Below are positions 9,401 through 19,088 of a stretch of DNA of 64,000 bases, in pieces (the first letter of the stretch is position 1; the number at the start of each line of letters is the position of its first letter). The stretch comes from Comamonas suwonensis (GTDB lineage Bacteria > Pseudomonadota > Gammaproteobacteria > Burkholderiales > Burkholderiaceae_C): NCBI RefSeq assembly GCF_012844455.2, contig NZ_JABBCQ020000018.1:1-64000 (forward strand), given 5' to 3'. The notes below the pieces were generated by a model. The model saw only the letters and a list, made by a program, of their open reading frames with translations, made no database searches and was not told where the DNA came from. Made by a program: the position numbers and the translations under genes.

Positions 9401-11890
9401 TCAAACCTTGGTGACCTTCACAGCGCACTTCTTGAAGTCCGTCTGCAACGAAATCGGGTCGGTTGCATCCAGCGTCACCTTGTTGATCAGCTGACTGGCG
9501 TCAAACCAGGGTACATAGACCAATCCGCGTGGTGGCTTATTGCGACCGCGAGTCTCGACGCGCGTGCGCATGGCTCCACGCCGCGAGGACACTTCCACTT
9601 CGCTACCACGGCGCACGCCCAGCGCCTTGGCATCGTCAGGATGCATGTAGCACAGTGCATTAGGCACGGCACGGTGCAGTTCAGGTACGCGCCGAGTCAT
9701 GGAGCCCGAGTGCCAGTGCTCAAGCACTCGACCCGTGGATAGCCAGAATGGGTATTCCTTGTCCGGAGCTTCTGCCGGCGGCTCATACGGCAATGCAAAA
9801 ATGTTGGCCTTGCCGTCGGTATTGCCGTAAAACTGGTAGCCCGTACCGGCCTTCACATAAGGGTCCGAGCCTTCCCGGTAACGCCAGCGGGTTTCCTTGC
9901 CGTTGACCACGGGCCAGCGCAAGCCCCGTACCTTGTGATATTGGTCGAATGGCGCTAGATCATGACCATGGCCACGACCGAACGAGGCGTACTCTTCGAA
10001 CAGGCCTTTTTGCGGATAAAAGCCAAAGGCCTTGGCCTCATCATTTCCATAGGCAGGATCCATTTCAGCCAATGGAAATTTGTCCACATTGCCGTTGCGG
10101 TACAGCACTTCGAACAAAGTCTTGCCGCGCAATTGTGGCTTCTTGGCCAGTAGCTCCTCAGGCCAGACTTCTTCGACTTTGAAGCGCTTGGAAAACTCCA
10201 TCAACTGCCACAGGTCAGAACGAGCCTCCCCCGGAGCTTCGACCAGTTGGTGCCAAAAGTGAGTGCGGCGCTCGGCATTGCCATAGGCACCTTCCTTCTC
10301 GACCCACATGGCCGACGGCAAGATCAGATCAGCGGCCACAGCTGTGACTGTGGGATAAACATCTGACACCACCACGAAGTTATCGGGATTACGGTAGCCC
10401 GGATAGCCTTCCTGCGCCAGGTTGGCACCAGCCTGAATGTTGTTGTTGACCATTACCCAGTAGGCATTGAGCCTGCCGTCCTTGAGTGCACGGTTTTGTT
10501 CCACGGCGTGGTAGCCGGGCTTGGGCGGAATCGTGCCTTCGGGCAGTTTCCAGATAGTTTCAGCGGTCTTGCGATGCTCGGGATTCGTCACAACCATGTC
10601 AGCAGGTAGGCGGTGCGAGAACGTTCCCACCTCACGGGCCGTTCCACAGGCTGAAGGCTGCCCCGTCAGCGAGAACGGGCTATTGCCGGGTGTTGCGATC
10701 TTTCCCAGAAGCAAGTGGATGTTGTAGACCATATTATTGGCCCAGGTACCGCGCGTATGCTGGTTGAAACCCATGGTCCAGAACGACATCACCTTGCTGT
10801 TGGGATCTGCGTAGAGTTCAGCCAAAGCCTTGAGGCGGTTAGCTGGAACCCCCGTGAGCTTCGTCGTGTAATCAAGCGTATAGGTAGATACGAACTTGGC
10901 GTATTCCTCATAGCCTATGGGCTTTGCACCGTTGGGATCGTTGGCGTTTTTAGCCGCCTTCTGCAGCGGATGCTCTGGACGCAGACCGTAGCCGATGTCA
11001 GCGTTGCCGAGCTTGAAGTTGCAGTGTTTGGAGACAAAGTCCTTGTTGACTCGCCCCGTGCTGATGATGTGGTTGGCGATGTAATTGAGAATGGCCAAGT
11101 CGGTCTGAGGTTTAAAAGTCAGAGACATGTCAGCCAGTTCGTACGAGCGGTGCTCGAAGGTCGACAGCACGGCCACCTTTACACCAGGCGTGGACAAACG
11201 TCGATCCGTGACGCGCGTCCACAGCACCGGATGCATTTCAGCCATGTTTGAGCCCCAGAGCACGAAGGCCGTCGCAGCCTCGATGTCGTCATAGCAGCCC
11301 ATGGGCTCGTCCATGCCGAAGGTGCGCATGAAGCCCGTCACAGCAGATGCCATGCAGTGCCGAGCGTTGGGGTCGATGTTGTTCGATCGAAAGCCGGCCT
11401 TGAACAACTTGGAGGCAGCATAGCCTTCCCACACCGTCCACTGGCCAGAGCCGAACATGCCCACTGCATCGGAACCCTTGGCCTTGAGCGTCTTTTTAAA
11501 CTGCTCTGCCATAACGTCGAAGGCCGTATCCCAAGAGACATGTTGGAATTCGCCGTCCTTTGCATAGCGACCATTCTTCATGCGAAGCAGTGGCTTGGTT
11601 AGACGGTCACCTCCGTACATGATCTTAGACAGAAAGTAACCCTTGACGCAGTTCAGCCCTCGGTTGACCTCGGCCTCAGGGTCACCCTGAGTGGCAACTA
11701 CTCGGTTGTTCTTGACAGCAACCATGACGCCACATCCCGTGCCACAAAATCGGCATGGTGCCTTGGACCACTTCAGATCAGTGGTTGTTGCACCTGCGTC
11801 TTGAGATATAACTTCTATGGGGATACCAGCAACCGCCCCTGCAGCAGCGGCCGCAGATTGACGGACAAAATCACGCCTAGTGCTAGTCAT
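9401..11890 (-). CDS. napA: Periplasmic nitrate reductase catalytic subunit NapA
   Basis: Molybdopterin enzyme reducing nitrate to nitrite in the periplasm. The 829-residue product begins with a twin-arginine signal (TRRDFVRQ, residues 4-11), followed by the 4Fe-4S ligands Cys46, 49, 53 and 81 and the molybdenum-ligating cysteine at about 179 in RHCMASAV. The rest matches the bis-MGD domain organisation, with full family length. It overlaps napD by eight bases; NapD is the chaperone that binds this Tat signal. No NapF/G/H genes are present, so electrons enter through NapC. Confidence 0.97.
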   Translation of the reverse strand: MTSTRRDFVRQSAAAAAGAVAGIPIEVISQDAGATTTDLKWSKAPCRFCGTGCGVMVAVKNNRVVATQGDPEAEVNRGLNCVKGYFLSKIMYGGDRLTKPLLRMKNGRYAKDGEFQHVSWDTAFDVMAEQFKKTLKAKGSDAVGMFGSGQWTVWEGYAASKLFKAGFRSNNIDPNARHCMASAVTGFMRTFGMDEPMGCYDDIEAATAFVLWGSNMAEMHPVLWTRVTDRRLSTPGVKVAVLSTFEHRSYELADMSLTFKPQTDLAILNYIANHIISTGRVNKDFVSKHCNFKLGNADIGYGLRPEHPLQKAAKNANDPNGAKPIGYEEYAKFVSTYTLDYTTKLTGVPANRLKALAELYADPNSKVMSFWTMGFNQHTRGTWANNMVYNIHLLLGKIATPGNSPFSLTGQPSACGTAREVGTFSHRLPADMVVTNPEHRKTAETIWKLPEGTIPPKPGYHAVEQNRALKDGRLNAYWVMVNNNIQAGANLAQEGYPGYRNPDNFVVVSDVYPTVTAVAADLILPSAMWVEKEGAYGNAERRTHFWHQLVEAPGEARSDLWQLMEFSKRFKVEEVWPEELLAKKPQLRGKTLFEVLYRNGNVDKFPLAEMDPAYGNDEAKAFGFYPQKGLFEEYASFGRGHGHDLAPFDQYHKVRGLRWPVVNGKETRWRYREGSDPYVKAGTGYQFYGNTDGKANIFALPYEPPAEAPDKEYPFWLSTGRVLEHWHSGSMTRRVPELHRAVPNALCYMHPDDAKALGVRRGSEVEVSSRRGAMRTRVETRGRNKPPRGLVYVPWFDASQLINKVTLDATDPISLQTDFKKCAVKVTKV

Positions 11891-12185
11891 GTGTTACCTC
11901 TTGGTTTAACGACTGCCAGTTCTCAACGTGCTGGTAAACCAGGGATGCGTTGATCACTCCATCAAGCAGCTCAATTTGAGATACGCAATCAAGTATGTCC
12001 CTTGCATGGTGCGCCTCCAAGGTAATCACCAGCTTTCCGGCTGGATGACTTCCATGTATTTGAGCGCCTTTAATCTTTATGATTCCAACGACTACCTGCT
12101 CCAAAGCTTTGGGGAGCACATGCACAACCAGGCTGGTGATATGCAAGTCTGTATTCGCGTCAATTGGGTCAGATTCTTCATGCAT
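11883..12185 (-). CDS. napD: NapD, Tat-signal chaperone for NapA
   Basis: NapD binds the NapA twin-arginine peptide and prevents export before cofactor loading. The 100-residue product contains the family segment [17 protein letters not shown] near the N-terminus and a ferredoxin-like alternation of helices and strands. An ATG at 12185 is preferred; a GTG four codons upstream (12197) is also possible. It overlaps napE upstream and napA downstream by eight bases each. Confidence 0.88.
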   Translation of the reverse strand: MHEESDPIDANTDLHITSLVVHVLPKALEQVVVGIIKIKGAQIHGSHPAGKLVITLEAHHARDILDCVSQIELLDGVINASLVYQHVENWQSLNQEVTHD

Positions 12186-12339
12186 GTGGCGGTCCACCGA
12201 TGATCATCTGATAAAACCAGATAGAGAAACCGAATGCAGCAATGAGTACAACGGCCAATATGGGCGCCATAACAACTGCGAGAAATGCGAAGCTGCGCAG
12301 TTCCTCAGCGCGAGTCGATTCAGACTGAGATTCTGTCAT
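12178..12339 (-). CDS. napE: NapE, small membrane protein of the nitrate reductase operon
   Basis: A 53-residue single-span protein (hydrophobic about 18-45) with the family-like charged N-terminus EELRSFAFLAVVMAPIL and the ending IIGGPPHA. Its role in Nap function is not established. The start at 12339 is supported by an upstream AGGGAG; the longer reading to 12426 adds an unrelated leader. It is the first gene of the nap-ccm run, 122 bases from an FNR-like box. Confidence 0.85.
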   Translation of the reverse strand: MTESQSESTRAEELRSFAFLAVVMAPILAVVLIAAFGFSIWFYQMIIGGPPHA

Positions 12340-12933
12340 TAGTAATCTCCCTTGGCTTGGATGTATCAGCACCCGTGATTTGGCGATAGAGATCAGACAA
12401 CGAAACTTTGCCACGAGATTACACACAAATGCGGGTCAAAACAAGGCACTTCTCAACTCGTTGAGCTACATCAACTTCTTTATCGAGAGGCGTTGCTGCA
12501 TTCGCTCGCCAGTATCGCAATATTGATGCCCAGACATTGCAGATCAGAGTCGTCTGTTTGAATTCAAACAATGTGAACGATGCTTCAGTCCTGCCTAACT
12601 TGCCGGACGAGTGATATACCGAACCTTTGAACGTCAAATCAACAAGCTGTATATCAGAGCAGCCATTTTTGAATTGATTTACAGAGTTGGTTCGTCCTCA
12701 GATGGTAGCCATGGCGAGGGTTTTGAATAGCTCGCTTTAAATTGGATTTGTGCAACAGAGCCATGTCTCGAAAATCAAGTAAATAAAATAACCCTTGCTA
12801 TGCAAAACATAGCATTGGTTCTTCTTTTTTTTCCCAATGTCACCACCATGCAACAAGCAGCACATCGCTTTTAAAGTTTGCTACACTTCCACACTTGGCA
12901 ATCACGCAAAAACACATGCAAAAGGGATTCACG
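12340..12933. other. Intergenic region between napE and cobF
   Basis: About 590 bases with no convincing gene on either strand. Locally A+T-rich around 12770-12840. It holds the putative nap promoter with an FNR-like site (12461-12474) and the 3' flank of cobF. No clear intrinsic terminator was seen for the cob operon here. Confidence 0.6.
12461..12474 (-). promoter_or_regulatory. FNR/ANR-like box upstream of napE
   Basis: TTGAGCTACATCAA differs from the FNR consensus TTGAT-N4-ATCAA at one base. It lies 122 bases upstream of the napE start, a distance that leaves room for a start site about 41 bases downstream and a leader of roughly 85 bases. Oxygen control of nap by FNR-family proteins is well known. 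No good -10 box is obvious, so the promoter itself is not proven. Confidence 0.5.
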
Positions 12934-13683
12934 CTACCTCCTGCGCAGCAGGTAAATGTCCATGATCCAGCCGTGCAACTGGCGGGCTTGCTGGCGCTTG
13001 GCACTGATGCTGTCCTTGACCTCTGCCAGTCGCCCTTGCATCAATATTTGCTGCGGCATACCGAGATAGGCGCCCCAGAAAATATCGATATCGGGCTCTG
13101 TTAGCTGCTCGTAAGAAGACTGTCCATCAAGCATCACGACCAGCGTATTAATGCCCTGCGGCCAGCCAGATTCGCGCAGCTGCCGCCCCGTTGTCACCAG
13201 AAATGGAGCACCGATTTCATTGAGCGCAATGCCATGCGCGCTGCAAAGTACCTGCATGGAGGTAATCCCCGGCACCACATGTACCTGGGCCTTGCTCAAG
13301 CCCAGTCGGGACGCAATGCGCAAGGTGCTGTCGTAGAGTGCAGGATCACCCCACACCAGCAGTGCGACGCGACCAAAGCCTGCAGGCAGATGAGAACTCA
13401 GGCATTCATTCCAGCGCTGGGCAATGGCGTCATGCCATTCATCGACCTGCTGGTCGTAGTCATCGCCTTGCTGGCGGCGCACAGGCATATCGAAATGCGC
13501 AATGCGCGGCTCCTGCACGGCCAGGCTCTCCAAAAGCGTCAGGCGCACCTGCGCCAGCTCGGCCTTGCTGTCGTCCTTGTGCGGCAACAGCACCAGATCC
13601 GCCTGCTCGATGGCCTTCTCGGCCTGCCGCGTGATGTGATCGGGGTTGCCAGTCCCGATACCAATGAGAAACAGTTCCAGCAT
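12934..13683 (-). CDS. cobF: Precorrin-6A synthase (deacetylating) CobF
   Basis: SAM-dependent C1-methyltransferase of the aerobic corrin pathway, converting precorrin-5 to precorrin-6A with loss of acetate. The 249-residue product starts LFLIGIGTGNPDHIT, a glycine-rich methyltransferase loop, and carries LLVWGDPALYDS and a VVPGITSMQ segment typical of CobF. Full length. Its ATG shares one base with the cobM stop (TGATG). CobF occurs only in the aerobic pathway, so it marks the route used. Confidence 0.93.
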   Translation of the reverse strand: MLELFLIGIGTGNPDHITRQAEKAIEQADLVLLPHKDDSKAELAQVRLTLLESLAVQEPRIAHFDMPVRRQQGDDYDQQVDEWHDAIAQRWNECLSSHLPAGFGRVALLVWGDPALYDSTLRIASRLGLSKAQVHVVPGITSMQVLCSAHGIALNEIGAPFLVTTGRQLRESGWPQGINTLVVMLDGQSSYEQLTEPDIDIFWGAYLGMPQQILMQGRLAEVKDSISAKRQQARQLHGWIMDIYLLRRR

Positions 13684-14477
13684 CAGTTAGCCTCGGTTCC
13701 GGAAGGAAATCTCGGCTCTTCGCCACGCGGGCGGTAGCGGCGGTCATAGTCATCAGCATAGAGGCGACTCAGACCAAAACCCTCCTGGCTCAGCGTACGT
13801 CCAACCAGAATCAAGGCGCTGCGCTGCAGTGCATTGGCCTGAGCCGCTGCCGCAATCTCCCCCACTGAGGTACGTACCACTCGCTCATCGGGCCAAGAGG
13901 CACGCCAGACAATCGCCGCCGGGCAATCGGCCCCGTAGTGAACCAGCAATTCGTGCTGCACCTGTTGCGCCACATGGACCGACAGGTGAATCGCCAGCAC
14001 CGCCCCGGTCGCGGCAAAAGCGGCCAGCGTTTCACCATCGGGCATGCTGGAGGCGCGCCCCGAGGTACGCGTCAGCACCACCGACTGGCAAGAGCCGGGC
14101 AAGGTCAGTTCAGCTTCCAGCGCAGCAGCCGCAGCGCTGAACGAGGGCACGCCAGGCGTTACCGTATAGGGAATCTCCAGCTCGCGCAGACGGCGCAGCT
14201 GCTCGCCCATGGCCGACCAGATGCTGAGATCTCCCGAATGCAGACGCGCCACATCCAGGCCTTGTGCATGGGCTGCAGCCATCTCTGCCACGATGTCTTG
14301 CAGCGACAGCGGCGCGGTGTTGATCAAGCGCACGCCAACGGGGCAATGCGCAAGCAACTCAGCGGGCACCAAAGATCCAGCGTACAAACACACGGGGCAG
14401 GAAGCCAGTAGATCGCGCCCTCGTACCGTGATCAGATCCGCGGCGCCAGGGCCTGCGCCAATAAAGTGAACTGTCAA
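13683..14477 (-). CDS. cobM: Precorrin-4 C11-methyltransferase CobM
   Basis: Methylates C11 of precorrin-4 with SAM. The 264-residue product begins [16 protein letters not shown], has [15 protein letters not shown] and [15 protein letters not shown], all CobM/CbiF signatures. The start codon is TTG at 14477, overlapping the cobE stop (TTGA), and is supported by a strong ribosome site (AGGAG, seven bases upstream). No ATG alternative exists before the first motif. Confidence 0.94.
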   Translation of the reverse strand: MTVHFIGAGPGAADLITVRGRDLLASCPVCLYAGSLVPAELLAHCPVGVRLINTAPLSLQDIVAEMAAAHAQGLDVARLHSGDLSIWSAMGEQLRRLRELEIPYTVTPGVPSFSAAAAALEAELTLPGSCQSVVLTRTSGRASSMPDGETLAAFAATGAVLAIHLSVHVAQQVQHELLVHYGADCPAAIVWRASWPDERVVRTSVGEIAAAAQANALQRSALILVGRTLSQEGFGLSRLYADDYDRRYRPRGEEPRFPSGTEAN

Positions 14478-14983
14478 GAAATAACTCCTGTTTCAAAACA
14501 AGGGGAAGCCGGCGCAAAGCCCGCCACAGCGGCAATCGCCAGCGTGGCCTGTCGATCGGCGGACACCATGCGCGGCAGAATCAGCCGGATGTTTGGCGCA
14601 ATATGCGAGGCATCTGCTATATATTCAGGTGCAAAAACCCATTGCTGAATAAGCTTTTCCACCCCAATAACGGCCAAGGCCTCGGAGACGCTGCCGCAGC
14701 CAAAACGCTGCTGTACGCGTGCAGACGCGGTCTGCGTGGTGACCTGTTGAATATCGGTTTCCTTGCACCGCAGCAACTCGGCGTCAGGCGTTTGCTCGGC
14801 CGCCCAGGCCGTAAACTCGGCCCAGGCCGGAGTCTGTGCCCGAGTCTCCAGCAAGGCATGAGCCCAATGCGCATGCGCCACCTGTGCCGCTGAAAGAGCC
14901 TGACGCACCTGCAGCCAGCAGCTGGAAAAGGACTGCTGCACCGCACTGGATTGAAAGCCCCAGCCAGCCACCAGACGCATCAT
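14474..14983 (-). CDS. cobE: CobE / CbiG C-terminal-domain protein
   Basis: A protein of about 169 residues resembling the CbiG C-terminal domain, called CobE in aerobic clusters; its exact step is not settled. The N-terminus [14 protein letters not shown] fits the family opening, and a segment near [13 protein letters not shown] matches the conserved cobE centre (cf. GxxSVxEAxA). Start is ambiguous: ATG at 14983 overlaps the cobL stop as ATGA, and another ATG at 14992 lies three codons upstream. It is coupled to cobL and cobM by overlaps. Confidence 0.75.
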   Translation of the reverse strand: MMRLVAGWGFQSSAVQQSFSSCWLQVRQALSAAQVAHAHWAHALLETRAQTPAWAEFTAWAAEQTPDAELLRCKETDIQQVTTQTASARVQQRFGCGSVSEALAVIGVEKLIQQWVFAPEYIADASHIAPNIRLILPRMVSADRQATLAIAAVAGFAPASPCFETGVIS

Positions 14984-16173
14984 GTCTGCCATAGCCACTG
15001 CACCACGGGTCTGGCGGCTTGCCAGGACTGCATGCGCCCCAGCGGCACGGCTTCGCTCCACTGCAGTTGCAGCAACTGTCCACCATGCAGGCGATGCAGC
15101 TCCATGAGCAGCGCTTGCGTCTCCAGTGCCACAGCATTCACGACCAGTCGCCATGGCGCATGCAAGCGTTGGCGCAAGGCATTGAACAAATTCAGCTCGA
15201 AACCGCCGCCGACAAAGACCGCCTGTGGGGGCGAACCGAGTTGATCCAGCAGGGTCAAACTATCGCCATGAAGCACCTGTAGCGGCAATGCATAGCGCTC
15301 GGCGTTCTGCTCGATGCCCGCAACCCGCGTCGCATGCTGCTCCACGCAAATAGCCCGACCACCGGCCAGACACCACTCCACCGAGACCGATCCGGAACCC
15401 GCGCCCAGATCCCACAGGCATTCACCCCGGCGCGGTGCCAGCGCTGCCAGTGTCATGGCACGCACGGGGCTTTTGGTGATCTGGCCGTCATGCACAAACT
15501 GGTCGGTGCTGCGGCCCGCCACCTGGACCAAACCATGGCCACCGCGTGCTTCAAAGGCCGCTGCGACTGGGGCTGAAACGGGATCGCCATCCAGCTGCTG
15601 AGCGAGCTGATGGGCCAGGCCATGGCGAATCTGCTGCGCCTCGCTGCCCGCATGGGACACAAGCCACAGCGGGCTATCACCCCAGCCTTGCTCCGCCAGC
15701 CAGAGCGCCAGTTGCCGAGCCGCCGAACCATCGCGCAGCAAACAGATGAAACGCTGACCCTTGGCCAGCAAAGCAGTCAATGTCTCCAGAGGCCGCGCGT
15801 GCAGACCCAGGCAATGGGTATGTTCTTGTGACCAGCCCAGATCTCCGGCAATCAAGGAAAACGTCGAAGGCTGCGGATAATTGCGCCACTCGCCCACTTC
15901 AAGGTGCTTGGACAGCGATGCGCCCGCGCCGAAATGAAAAGGGTCGCCCGAGACAAGGACGGCCACTTTTTCCTGGTGGCGTAGTTGCAGCACGGGCTCC
16001 ACATCAAAAGGCACAGGCCAGGGGTGGCCCCGCTCGCCGACCTGCCCCAGCGCCAGATGGCGTGGACTACCGAACACCACGCTGGCATCATCGAGCGCCT
16101 GCCGGGCCGCTGCACTCAGCGCATCTCGGCCGGATGGATGTATACCGATTATCGAAAGCCACGGATTGGCCAT
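14980..16173 (-). CDS. cobL: Precorrin-6Y C5,15-methyltransferase (decarboxylating) CobL
   Basis: Bifunctional enzyme that methylates C5 and C15 and decarboxylates precorrin-6B to precorrin-8. The 397-residue product fuses a CbiE-type N-terminal domain (about 1-200) with a CbiT-type SAM domain carrying LWDLGAGSGSVSVEW near residue 250. The ATG at 16173 has a good ribosome site (AGGAGA). It overlaps the start codon of divergent cobK: both lie in the same CATG at 16171-16174. Confidence 0.94.
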   Translation of the reverse strand: MANPWLSIIGIHPSGRDALSAAARQALDDASVVFGSPRHLALGQVGERGHPWPVPFDVEPVLQLRHQEKVAVLVSGDPFHFGAGASLSKHLEVGEWRNYPQPSTFSLIAGDLGWSQEHTHCLGLHARPLETLTALLAKGQRFICLLRDGSAARQLALWLAEQGWGDSPLWLVSHAGSEAQQIRHGLAHQLAQQLDGDPVSAPVAAAFEARGGHGLVQVAGRSTDQFVHDGQITKSPVRAMTLAALAPRRGECLWDLGAGSGSVSVEWCLAGGRAICVEQHATRVAGIEQNAERYALPLQVLHGDSLTLLDQLGSPPQAVFVGGGFELNLFNALRQRLHAPWRLVVNAVALETQALLMELHRLHGGQLLQLQWSEAVPLGRMQSWQAARPVVQWLWQT

Positions 16174-16906
16174 GACCCAAGTTCTCCTGTTAGGCGGCAC
16201 GTTTGATGCCTATCTCTTGTCCACTCGCCTGCATGAAGCCGGTATCCAAGCCATTTACTCGTATGCCGGTGCCACGCAGACTCGCCGTCAACCCGCCCTG
16301 CCCAGCCGTGTGGGTGGGTTTGGCGGCGTCGAAGGCTTGATGCACTATCTGCGGGAGCAGCAAATCAGCCATGTGATTGATGCCACCCATCCGTTTGCCG
16401 CGCAAATGAGCCGCAACGCCATTGCCGCCTGCAAGGCGCTGGGCATTCCGCTGCTGTCCATGGAGCGCCCGGCCTGGCAAGCGCAAGCCGGTGACCAATG
16501 GACGCATGTGCCGGATATGGCCACCGCCGCTGCAGCGCTGCCGCCGGGGCTCAAAAATGTTTTCCTGGCCATTGGTCGCAAGCAGCTGCCGGCCTTCAGC
16601 GACCAGACTGCACGGCATCACTTTTTGCTGCGCGTGATAGACCCGGTGGATGTGGCCCTGCCTGCATCCAGCTGCACGCTGTTGATTGCACGCGGACCGT
16701 TTCAGCTGCAGGACGAACTGGCTCTGCTGCAACAACATGCCATAGCCTGTATGGTCAGTAAAAATGCGGGCGGCACCGACACCTATGCCAAGCTTGAAGC
16801 GGCAAGGCAGCTGCAGATTCCCGTCATCATGGTCGACCGTCCCCGATTGCCCGCGCGCGTGCAATGCGAGACACCGCAGCAGGCCATGGAATGGTTGAAG
16901 CGCTAG
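16172..16906 (+). CDS. cobK: Precorrin-6A reductase CobK
   Basis: NADPH-dependent reduction of precorrin-6A. From ATG at 16172 the product has 244 residues, opening TQVLLLGGTFDAYLL with a nucleotide-binding glycine loop, then ISHVIDATHPFAAQMS and VSKNAGGTDTYAKLEAA, all CobK/CbiJ motifs. It is the only cob gene here on the plus strand, facing cobJ tail to tail with 9 bases between. A TTG at 16166 is an alternative start. No clear ribosome site precedes either, so translation may be weak or leaderless. Confidence 0.93.
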   Translation: MTQVLLLGGTFDAYLLSTRLHEAGIQAIYSYAGATQTRRQPALPSRVGGFGGVEGLMHYLREQQISHVIDATHPFAAQMSRNAIAACKALGIPLLSMERPAWQAQAGDQWTHVPDMATAAAALPPGLKNVFLAIGRKQLPAFSDQTARHHFLLRVIDPVDVALPASSCTLLIARGPFQLQDELALLQQHAIACMVSKNAGGTDTYAKLEAARQLQIPVIMVDRPRLPARVQCETPQQAMEWLKR

Positions 16907-16915
16907 CACTAAGCG

Positions 16916-17698
16916 TTAGCGGCTGCCCGCCACTCCATAACTGCGCGGCGTATAGACATAACGACCCACCTGGCGCGTCTGGCTGTTGCCCACAATGACC
17001 ACGGTGCGCATATCCGCCATCTCGGCCTGTACATCCTGCAGCTGTACCACGCGCAGCGTTTCATCGGCATGACTGACATTGCGGGCAAAGCAGATCAGGC
17101 GCTGGGGTTCACATTCCTGCCTCAGCACCCGCAACGCCCGCTCAAAGCCCTCGGGCCGAGATTTGGAGCAGGGGTTGTAGAAGGCCATGGCAAAGTCGGC
17201 CTGCGCTGCCAGCTGGATGCGGCGTTCGATCACGGCCGCAGGCTTGAGGTTGTCCGACAGGTTGATGGCGCAAAAATCATGACCCAGCGGGGCACCCAGT
17301 CTTGCCGCCGCCGCCAGCATGGCCGTGATACCGGGCTGAACATCGATATCCACGGCCACCCAGCGCGCCAGCTCCTCGGGCCCTGCTTCATCCAGCACCT
17401 CGAACACCGCACTGGCCATGGCAAAGACACCCGGGTCGCCCGACGACAGCATCAGCACTTTCCGACCTTGTGCGGCCAGATTCAAGGCGCTGCGCGCACG
17501 CCCCAGCTCTTCGCGGTTGTCACTGCCATGCAAGGTCAGATGGCCGAGACCCGAAAGACGCTCGACATAGGGAAAATAGCCAAACGCATCCGTTGCGCCA
17601 GCAATAGCACTGCGCACGCTATCCGTCAGCAGCGCATCGGCTCCGGGCCCCAGGCCCACGACGCGAAGGCTGCCGCGCTGTGTTGTATGAGTTATCAC
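16916..17698 (-). CDS. cobJ: Precorrin-3B C17-methyltransferase CobJ
   Basis: Ring-contracting methyltransferase that makes precorrin-4. The 260-residue product shows VVGLGPGADALLT at the N-terminus, LSSGDPGVFAMAS, VQPGITAMLAAAARLG and FYNPCSKSRPEG, diagnostic of CobJ/CbiH. It starts with GTG, preceded by AAGG at a normal distance and nine bases after cobI. Length is normal and no extra domain is fused. Confidence 0.95.
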   Translation of the reverse strand: MITHTTQRGSLRVVGLGPGADALLTDSVRSAIAGATDAFGYFPYVERLSGLGHLTLHGSDNREELGRARSALNLAAQGRKVLMLSSGDPGVFAMASAVFEVLDEAGPEELARWVAVDIDVQPGITAMLAAAARLGAPLGHDFCAINLSDNLKPAAVIERRIQLAAQADFAMAFYNPCSKSRPEGFERALRVLRQECEPQRLICFARNVSHADETLRVVQLQDVQAEMADMRTVVIVGNSQTRQVGRYVYTPRSYGVAGSR

Positions 17699-17707
17699 CG
17701 CTGGCCC

Positions 17708-18448
17708 TTACATGTCATTGGCAGGACGTCGCCCCTGCCCATGAACAATCACGATGGCAAAGTACGGGCAACGCTCGGGCGCATCACGCAAGGGCATGAC
17801 TTGCTGATCCGCCATGGTGCCGTTGATCACCAACCAACCCTGGTCGAGCTTGCCCAGCTCGGTCAGCAGTCCGCGGATACGGCCCAGGTGACGCCCCACT
17901 TTCATGATGACCAAGGCATCAGATCGCGCCATATGCTGACGTAGTTGAGCATCGGGCAAGGTGGCCGGCAGCACGCTCATGACGTCGTCGCCCCAGGTGA
18001 CAGGAATCCCCGTCGCATGCCAGCACCCCACCATGCCTGGAATGCCGGGCAGTACTTCGACAAGCACCACACTCGCCTGGCGCAGGCGCACATACAAGTG
18101 CATGAAGGAACCATAGAAAAACGGGTCGCCTTCGCAGAGCACCACCACATCTTCGCTGCGCGTCAGCTCCGTCAACCTGGATTGCCAGCCCAGATAGAAA
18201 TCCGAGAGCTGCGCGATGTAGCGCGGATCGTCGTGCGGAATTTCGGTGGTCACCGGGTACTCCATCGGGTACTCGGTGACCTCGGCATGCAGCATGCCAT
18301 TGACCAGTTGCCGCGCCTTGCCAGGGTGTCCGCGCTTGCGAAAGAAAGCCACATGCCGCGCGTTGCGCAGTAGTCGATCGGCCTTGACGCTCATGAGTTC
18401 CGGATCGCCGGGACCCAGTCCCACACAGATGATTTTTCCACGATTCAT
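17708..18448 (-). CDS. cobI: Precorrin-2 C20-methyltransferase CobI
   Basis: Commits precorrin-2 to corrins by methylating C20. The 246-residue product opens GKIICVGLGPGDPELMSVKA, with LCEGDPFFYGSF and VLPGIPGMVGCWHATGIP following, as in CobI/CbiL. The ATG at 18448 is chosen for its AAGGA ribosome site; a TTG at 18466 would overlap cobH but adds nothing conserved. It belongs to the riboswitch-headed cob run. Confidence 0.95.
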   Translation of the reverse strand: MNRGKIICVGLGPGDPELMSVKADRLLRNARHVAFFRKRGHPGKARQLVNGMLHAEVTEYPMEYPVTTEIPHDDPRYIAQLSDFYLGWQSRLTELTRSEDVVVLCEGDPFFYGSFMHLYVRLRQASVVLVEVLPGIPGMVGCWHATGIPVTWGDDVMSVLPATLPDAQLRQHMARSDALVIMKVGRHLGRIRGLLTELGKLDQGWLVINGTMADQQVMPLRDAPERCPYFAIVIVHGQGRRPANDM

Positions 18449-18458
18449 GATGCGTCCT

Positions 18459-19088
18459 TCACTCAATCACGCTGCCCAGCGCATTGACGGCCGCCACCGT
18501 GATGGCAGAGCCTCCCAACCGGCCCTTCACCACGGCAAAGGGAATGCCACCCCATTGCTCCAGTGCATCCTTGGACTCCGCTGCGCCCACAAAGCCCACC
18601 GGGCAGCCGATGATGGCCGCCGGGCGCGGACAGTCAGGGTTTTGCAGCATATTTAGCAGATGAAACAGCGCAGTCGGCGCATTGCCAATGGCCACCACGG
18701 CGCCTGCCAGATGCGGCCGCCACAGCTCCAGTGCAGCAGCGCTTCGGGTGTTGCCCATTTGTTTCGCCAGATCGGGAACAGCTGGATCGTTCAGGGTGCA
18801 GATGATGGGATTGCTGGCGGGCATGCGCTTGCGCGTGATGCCTTCGCTGACCATGCGGGCGTCGCAAAGAATGGGGGCGCCGCGCTGCAGCGCCGACTCG
18901 GCGGCCACTGCAAAGTCAGGCGAGAAGCGAATATGCGCAGCCAGCTCGACCATGCCTGCGGCATGAATCATGCGACAGGCCACACGCTCTTCCAGAGTGG
19001 TAAAGCGCTTTAGATCGGCTTCCCGGCGAATGATGGCAAAGGACTGCCGGTAAATCTCGTCACCTTGGGTTTCGTATGTGTAGGTCAT
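18459..19088 (-). CDS. cobH: Precorrin-8X methylmutase CobH
   Basis: Moves the C11 methyl to C12, giving hydrogenobyrinate. The 209-residue product contains RMIHAAGMVE with the catalytic histidine (His42), then DARMVSEGI and GNAPTALFHLL, all conserved in CobH/CbiC. The start ATG lies 29 bases inside the end of cobG, a larger overlap than elsewhere in this operon, but no later ATG fits the family N-terminus. Confidence 0.95.
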   Translation of the reverse strand: MTYTYETQGDEIYRQSFAIIRREADLKRFTTLEERVACRMIHAAGMVELAAHIRFSPDFAVAAESALQRGAPILCDARMVSEGITRKRMPASNPIICTLNDPAVPDLAKQMGNTRSAAALELWRPHLAGAVVAIGNAPTALFHLLNMLQNPDCPRPAAIIGCPVGFVGAAESKDALEQWGGIPFAVVKGRLGGSAITVAAVNALGSVIE

